A stretch of 64,000 bases of DNA from Lachnoclostridium phytofermentans ISDg (lineage in GTDB: Bacteria; Bacillota; Clostridia; Lachnospirales; Lachnospiraceae), in NCBI RefSeq assembly GCF_000018685.1, contig NC_010001.1:4058001-4122000 (forward strand), read 5' to 3'. Shown here in pieces: positions 59,863-64,000 of the stretch (its first letter is position 1; the number at the start of each line of letters is the position of its first letter). Made by a program: the position numbers and the translations under genes. The notes below the pieces were generated by a model. It saw nothing but the letters and a program-made list of their open reading frames with translations, had not been told where the DNA came from and did no database searches.

Positions 59863-61971
59863 TTATACTTCGAACAATAGATCTCCATAAGTAGGAACTG
59901 GCCATACCTCTTTATCAACTATCGTTTCTAGCAAATCAATTGGTGTTCTAAGCTCATCCATAGCTGGGAATACTACATTTCTAAAGTAATTTGCCTGTTC
60001 TTCTCCCTCTTCTATAGATGCGGCAGTCTTTGTGTACTTCGATAAGTTATTAAGTGCTGCTTTTGCCTGAGCTAATAATGTCGAAGTCTCCGTTAATAAA
60101 TCTGCCTGAACACTTACATCTGCTGTTGGTACTGCTGTTTTTACTGCATTGATGCTATTCGCAAGTGTTGTAGTGAATTTAATAACAGCAGGAATAAACA
60201 TTCTATTTGCCATTTCAATCATCGTTTTAGCTTCGATATTAATTGCTTTTGAATAGGATTCATATAAAACTTCCACACGGGACTTTAATTCTGTTGTGGT
60301 TAAAACGTGATGCTTATCAAATAATTTGATTGCCTTTTCAGTAACTAACGCCGGTACTGCTGCAACCATTGAATTTAAGTTTGGTAAGCCACGTCTCTCT
60401 GCCTCTTCTACCCATGCATCAGAATATCCATTTCCGTTAAATACAATTCGTTGATGTTTGGTTACTGTCTTCTTAATTAGGTCATGTACCGCAAGGTCAA
60501 AGTCATCTGCCTTTTCTAATTCATCTGCCATATCGGAAAGAACATCCGCAACTATAGTGTTAACCGTTGTATTTGCATCTGCAATTGACATAGAAGAGCC
60601 AACCATACGGAACTCAAATTTATTACCAGTAAACGCAAATGGTGATGTACGGTTACGATCCGTTGCATCCTTCTTAAGCTCTGGAAGTGTATGCACACCA
60701 GTTCTTAATCTTCCGCCCTGTTTGGAACTCGTTGCTGCTCCTGTTTCAATTAACTGAGTTAATACATCTGCAAGCTGCTCGCCAAGGAATACTGAAATAA
60801 TTGCTGGTGGGGCTTCGTTCGCACCAAGTCTGTGGTCATTGCCTGGATTCGATGCAGATAGTCTTAACAGGTCTGCATGTAAATCTACTGCTTTTAAGAT
60901 AGCAGATAAGAATAATAAGAACTGAACATTCTCATGTGGTGTCTTACCTGGTTCTAATAAGTTCTTTCCAGTATTGGTTACGATAGACCAGTTATCATGC
61001 TTACCAGAACCGTTTACACCTGCAAATGGCTTCTCATGAAGAAGGCATGCAAGGCCATGACGGATTGCAACTTTTTTCATAATATCCATAATTAACTGGT
61101 TATGGTCAGTGGCAATATTGGCTGTAGTATAGATAGGTGCAATTTCATGCTGTGCTGGAGCAGCTTCATTATGCTGGGTTTTTGCTAAGATACCAAGCTT
61201 CCAAAGTTCTACATTCAGCTCCTTCATAAAGGAAGCAATTCTTTCCCTAATAGAACCAAAATAATGATCGTCAAGCTCCTGTCCTTTTGGAGGCATAGCG
61301 CCAAATAAGGTACGGCCTGTAAATAATAAGTCATCTCTTTTTAAGTAATTTTCCCTATCTACTAAAAAGTACTCCTGCTCTGCTCCAACGGAACAAGATA
61401 CACTTGTTACGTCACTATGACCAAATAATTTACAGATTCGAACTGCATGTTTACTTATGGCTTCCATCGAACGAAGTAATGGAGTTTTTTTATCAAGTGC
61501 TTCACCGGTATATGCACAGAATGCAGTTGGAATACATAAAGTAACACCTGCAGCGTCTTCTTTTAAGAATGCTGGAGACGTACAATCCCAAGCAGTGTAA
61601 CCCCTTGCCTCAAATGTTGCTCTTAATCCACCGGATGGGAAGGAAGAAGCATCTGGTTCACCCTTAATTAACTCTTTTCCTGAGAACTCCATTAATATCT
61701 TTCCAGATGGAGCTGGAGATATAAAAGAATCATGCTTTTCAGCGGTAATACCTGTCATCGGCTGGAACCAATGAGTATAATGTGTTGCACCTCTATCAAT
61801 TGCCCAGTCCTTCATCGCATTGGCTACGATTTCAGCAACCTGTGGATCCAAATCCTCACCATTCTTAATGGTCTTTTTTAACGCCTCAAAAGTTCTCTTT
61901 GGCAAACATTCCATCATGGTTGCTTCATCAAATACGTCGATACCAAAAATATCGGTTAATTTCTCCGCCAT
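59863..61971 (-). CDS. glnN: glutamine synthetase, type III
   Basis: 702 aa, the length of GSIII (types I and II are 350-470). FQPMTGITAEKHDSF, GAEQEYFLVD, KTQHNEAAPAQHEIAP, NGSGKHDNWSI and RTSPFAFTGNKFEFR hold the metal-, ATP- and glutamate-binding residues. It makes glutamine from glutamate, ammonia and ATP. GSIII is frequent in Bacteroides and anaerobic Firmicutes. AGAAGGAG precedes the ATG; single gene. Confidence 0.94.
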   Translation of the reverse strand: MAEKLTDIFGIDVFDEATMMECLPKRTFEALKKTIKNGEDLDPQVAEIVANAMKDWAIDRGATHYTHWFQPMTGITAEKHDSFISPAPSGKILMEFSGKELIKGEPDASSFPSGGLRATFEARGYTAWDCTSPAFLKEDAAGVTLCIPTAFCAYTGEALDKKTPLLRSMEAISKHAVRICKLFGHSDVTSVSCSVGAEQEYFLVDRENYLKRDDLLFTGRTLFGAMPPKGQELDDHYFGSIRERIASFMKELNVELWKLGILAKTQHNEAAPAQHEIAPIYTTANIATDHNQLIMDIMKKVAIRHGLACLLHEKPFAGVNGSGKHDNWSIVTNTGKNLLEPGKTPHENVQFLLFLSAILKAVDLHADLLRLSASNPGNDHRLGANEAPPAIISVFLGEQLADVLTQLIETGAATSSKQGGRLRTGVHTLPELKKDATDRNRTSPFAFTGNKFEFRMVGSSMSIADANTTVNTIVADVLSDMADELEKADDFDLAVHDLIKKTVTKHQRIVFNGNGYSDAWVEEAERRGLPNLNSMVAAVPALVTEKAIKLFDKHHVLTTTELKSRVEVLYESYSKAINIEAKTMIEMANRMFIPAVIKFTTTLANSINAVKTAVPTADVSVQADLLTETSTLLAQAKAALNNLSKYTKTAASIEEGEEQANYFRNVVFPAMDELRTPIDLLETIVDKEVWPVPTYGDLLFEV

Positions 61972-62103
61972 AAATCTTATCTCCTTCTAAAATGATATTA
62001 GTTATCTCTCAGAAAATCCCTCTCAAATTACATTCAGTTACCATTAAAGCACATCCAAAATCAAAAAACAACTTTACTTTCCTAGCATTTCCGCAATTTT
62101 TAT

Positions 62104-62139
62104 AAAAAAGGGTGCTCTCACTAATTGGAGAACACCCTT
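62104..62139 (-). terminator. terminator of the MscS gene
   Basis: AAGGGTGTTCTCC pairs with GAGAGCACCCTT, followed by TTTTTT-A on the minus strand. It lies 190 bp beyond the stop. Confidence 0.8.
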
Positions 62140-62332
62140 GCTCTAAGAACAATTTCTTATTATTAAAATATCATGTTTATAGAAAAATGTGAAGTATTTT
62201 TTTTAAAAACTTATAAATTTTCTGTTTTATCAAAAAAAACGTTGTCTTATCTTTTCAAATTATGCAATAGTTACAGAACCTATTCTGTACTTATAAGTAA
62301 GGACTCTATTTGCTATTTTTTCTACTTATAAA

Positions 62333-63241
62333 TCACTTCTTAACCTTTTTGTCGTTCATTACATTAACATCCACATGATTAAATGGTATTGTAAAGCCTT
62401 TCTCATCAAACATGTATTTGATTGTTTCAAGGAGTTCGCCTTTTAATGAAAAACAATTCTCCGTTTTAACCCATACACGCATTGAAAGCTCAACTGCATC
62501 TTTTCCATAGGCACTTACAAATAAATCAACCGGACGATCCTCTAAGATCTTTTCATTCCTTTGACTTATTAAAAAAAGCTCCTGTTTTATCGACCTGATA
62601 TCATCCTTATAACCAATTGGAATAATTAAATCCAAACGTCTGATTGGTTCATTTGTAGCATTGGTAATCTCGCTGTTAGCCAGGGTCCCATTTGGTAAAA
62701 CAACTAATTTATTATCCGTAGTTAATATCTTAGTATAAAAAATATCGATAGCTATTACAGTACCTTCATTCCCCTTGACAATAATAAAATCACCAACACG
62801 GAATGGTTTTAATATCAATATGAGCACTCCACCGGCAAAATTGGATAAGCTTCCTTGTAATGCCAAACCAATTGTCAAACCTACAGAACCAAGTAAAGCA
62901 ACAAAGGATGTTGTTGGTAATCCTAGGATCGCAGCAATCGTAATTAAAAGCAGACCATAGCATATGGCTTTTAACACAGATATAAGAAAGTTAGATACAC
63001 CAACATCCATTTTAGCTCGTTCAAATGCTTTTTTTATGATTTTAACTAAGACATTCATAAGTTTCTTACCTACAAAGTAGACAAAAAACGATATCAGTAT
63101 CAAAAATAAGAAATGCAATGCCTTAGGCCAAAAATCATCCCATAGCGTCGAGACTTTTGACATAAATTTATTTAATTCTAAATCTTCTATAAGATCATCT
63201 TTTATAATAGTGTTCTGCGCCAATAAAACTAATTTATTCAT
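62333..63241 (-). CDS. small-conductance mechanosensitive channel, MscS family
   Basis: 302 aa. Three transmembrane helices (about 38-60, 83-105, 110-135), the pore helix with Gly/Ala spacing (SVGLTIGLALQGSLSNFAGGVLI), the beta domain with PFRVGDFIIVKGNEGTV and PNGTLANSEI, then the C-terminal alpha/beta domain. It releases solutes on osmotic downshock. The ATG follows the AGAAATGAGG leader motif. Single gene with its own terminator. Confidence 0.93.
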   Translation of the reverse strand: MNKLVLLAQNTIIKDDLIEDLELNKFMSKVSTLWDDFWPKALHFLFLILISFFVYFVGKKLMNVLVKIIKKAFERAKMDVGVSNFLISVLKAICYGLLLITIAAILGLPTTSFVALLGSVGLTIGLALQGSLSNFAGGVLILILKPFRVGDFIIVKGNEGTVIAIDIFYTKILTTDNKLVVLPNGTLANSEITNATNEPIRRLDLIIPIGYKDDIRSIKQELFLISQRNEKILEDRPVDLFVSAYGKDAVELSMRVWVKTENCFSLKGELLETIKYMFDEKGFTIPFNHVDVNVMNDKKVKK

Positions 63242-63299
63242 CTATAACCTCATTTCTGCACTACTCTTTGAATCATCAATTTAATTTTGCTATAACTAT

Positions 63300-63343
63300 A
63301 AAGCAAGCTCATCGTTACTTATATCATAACAATGGCTTGCTTT
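63300..63343 (-). terminator. hairpin after the DUF624 gene
   Basis: AAGCAAGC-CATTGTTA pairs with TAACGATG-A-GCTTGCTT, a 16-bp stem with one bulge and a G-U pair. The following tract is only weakly T-rich. Confidence 0.6.
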
Positions 63344-63384
63344 TCCCATACGAGTCTATGAAAGGTTATAGTAATACCGAAAAT

Positions 63385-64000
63385 CTATTCCCAGTACCAT
63401 AAGTCCTTTCCTGTTTCTTCTTCTGTTCCTTCTGGCTTTGGCATGTACTTTTTAAAAACACGTTCAATTAAGAAGGAGCAAACCAAACAGCAAAGTGCTG
63501 GTGCAATAAAAATTGCTGGATAGATTATATATACTGCTAATCCAAATACAGCAATAACAATTGCCATTAATAATGTAGTAGGAAAGTGCTTCATAGCAAT
63601 AATAAATGAAGTTTTAAATAACCCTTTTAAATTTAGAGTAAATCTTGATAAAATAGGGAAGACAAAAATTAAAACGAATATTAATACTGTTGTGATTGCA
63701 ATAAATCCAGCGATTAACAAGGATCCATAACTCTTTCCATCATCTAGCATCAATTTGGAATAAGTAAAGTCAATGTACATGATATAGCTTACAACGAAGA
63801 ATATAATTGTTGTTATAGTACCCAATTTTAAATTATCTTTAAATGAATGGAAAAATTCTCTTGTTACATAACCACGTTCTCGACGAATTACTTTTACTAC
63901 AGTATAGTACAAGGCAGTTGTGGCTGGCCCGATTAACACAAGTGTCATGGAACACAGCACCCAGATAATACTGAGGAGAATCATATCCCATACTTTTCCC
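63385..64000 (-). CDS. DUF624 (YesL-like) membrane protein, 5' end beyond window
   Basis: At least 205 codons. The frame stays open to the right edge (GKVWD before the first internal Met), and YesL relatives start 15-25 residues further upstream, so the true start is outside the window. SIIWVLCSM...IGPATTALYY is the family signature. About five transmembrane helices. YesL-like genes usually sit next to carbohydrate ABC transporter genes, which may lie beyond the edge. Confidence 0.8.
   Translation of the reverse strand, partial: GKVWDMILLSIIWVLCSMTLVLIGPATTALYYTVVKVIRRERGYVTREFFHSFKDNLKLGTITTIIFFVVSYIMYIDFTYSKLMLDDGKSYGSLLIAGFIAITTVLIFVLIFVFPILSRFTLNLKGLFKTSFIIAMKHFPTTLLMAIVIAVFGLAVYIIYPAIFIAPALCCLVCSFLIERVFKKYMPKPEGTEEETGKDLWYWE

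Overview
The window looks like chromosome of a low-GC, plant-fibre-degrading Firmicute of the Lachnospiraceae. It carries adjacent secreted GH48 and GH9 cellulases with X2/CBM3 modules and no dockerins, a CIRCE element, a T-box leader, and AT-rich intergenic DNA full of hairpins. The cel48-cel9 pair and the surrounding genes fit my memory of Clostridium (Lachnoclostridium) phytofermentans; that is recognition from memory, not a database result. Most genes lie on the minus strand.

Layout, left to right. 0-10 kb: a BceS/BceR-like two-component system, an APH-fold kinase, an ECF sigma factor with a membrane partner carrying an RCC1-like propeller, a histidine phosphatase, a membrane GDPD phosphodiesterase and a HAD phosphatase. 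10-12 kb: a broken WYL-type regulator divergent from an S51 peptidase, then two tRNAs. 12-17 kb: two DegV proteins, a phosphofructokinase with PPi-type residues, and a purine permease behind an attenuator-like leader. 17-28 kb: T-box-controlled ilvD-ilvB, then pepT and purL. 28-32 kb: a stand-alone MraY-like gene, a LysR regulator, and a pair of AstE/aspartoacylase-like genes of which one has lost its metal ligands. 32-36 kb: leuB, a small membrane protein, leuC and leuD. 36-41 kb: a broken glyoxalase gene, LysR-HAD, mutY and a lipoprotein. 41-46 kb: a MoxR-DUF58-transglutaminase operon. 46-52 kb: cel48-cel9. 52-58 kb: CIRCE-controlled htpG, a DUF5721-like gene, traX and an ABC-F gene. 58-64 kb: a leucine-rich-repeat lipoprotein, type III glutamine synthetase, an MscS channel and a DUF624 gene cut by the right edge.

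Functional links. ilvD/ilvB and leuBCD together cover much of branched-chain amino acid synthesis, but ilvC, ilvN and leuA are not here. Cel48 (processive) and Cel9 (GH9 with CBM3c) form the standard synergistic pair for crystalline cellulose; they sit in one operon with a strong hairpin and no U-tract between them. Many transcription units end in recognisable intrinsic terminators.

The least explained material is intergenic: (i) a family of leaders with a 30-bp period that can encode tiny K/F-rich peptides with a 10-residue period; (ii) a start-codon-proximal leader motif shared by unrelated genes; (iii) two dispersed hairpin repeats placed just after stop codons inside operons; (iv) several minisatellites with periods of 12, 14, 16 and 20 bp; and (v) a structured leader on the purine permease that does not match the canonical purine riboswitch.
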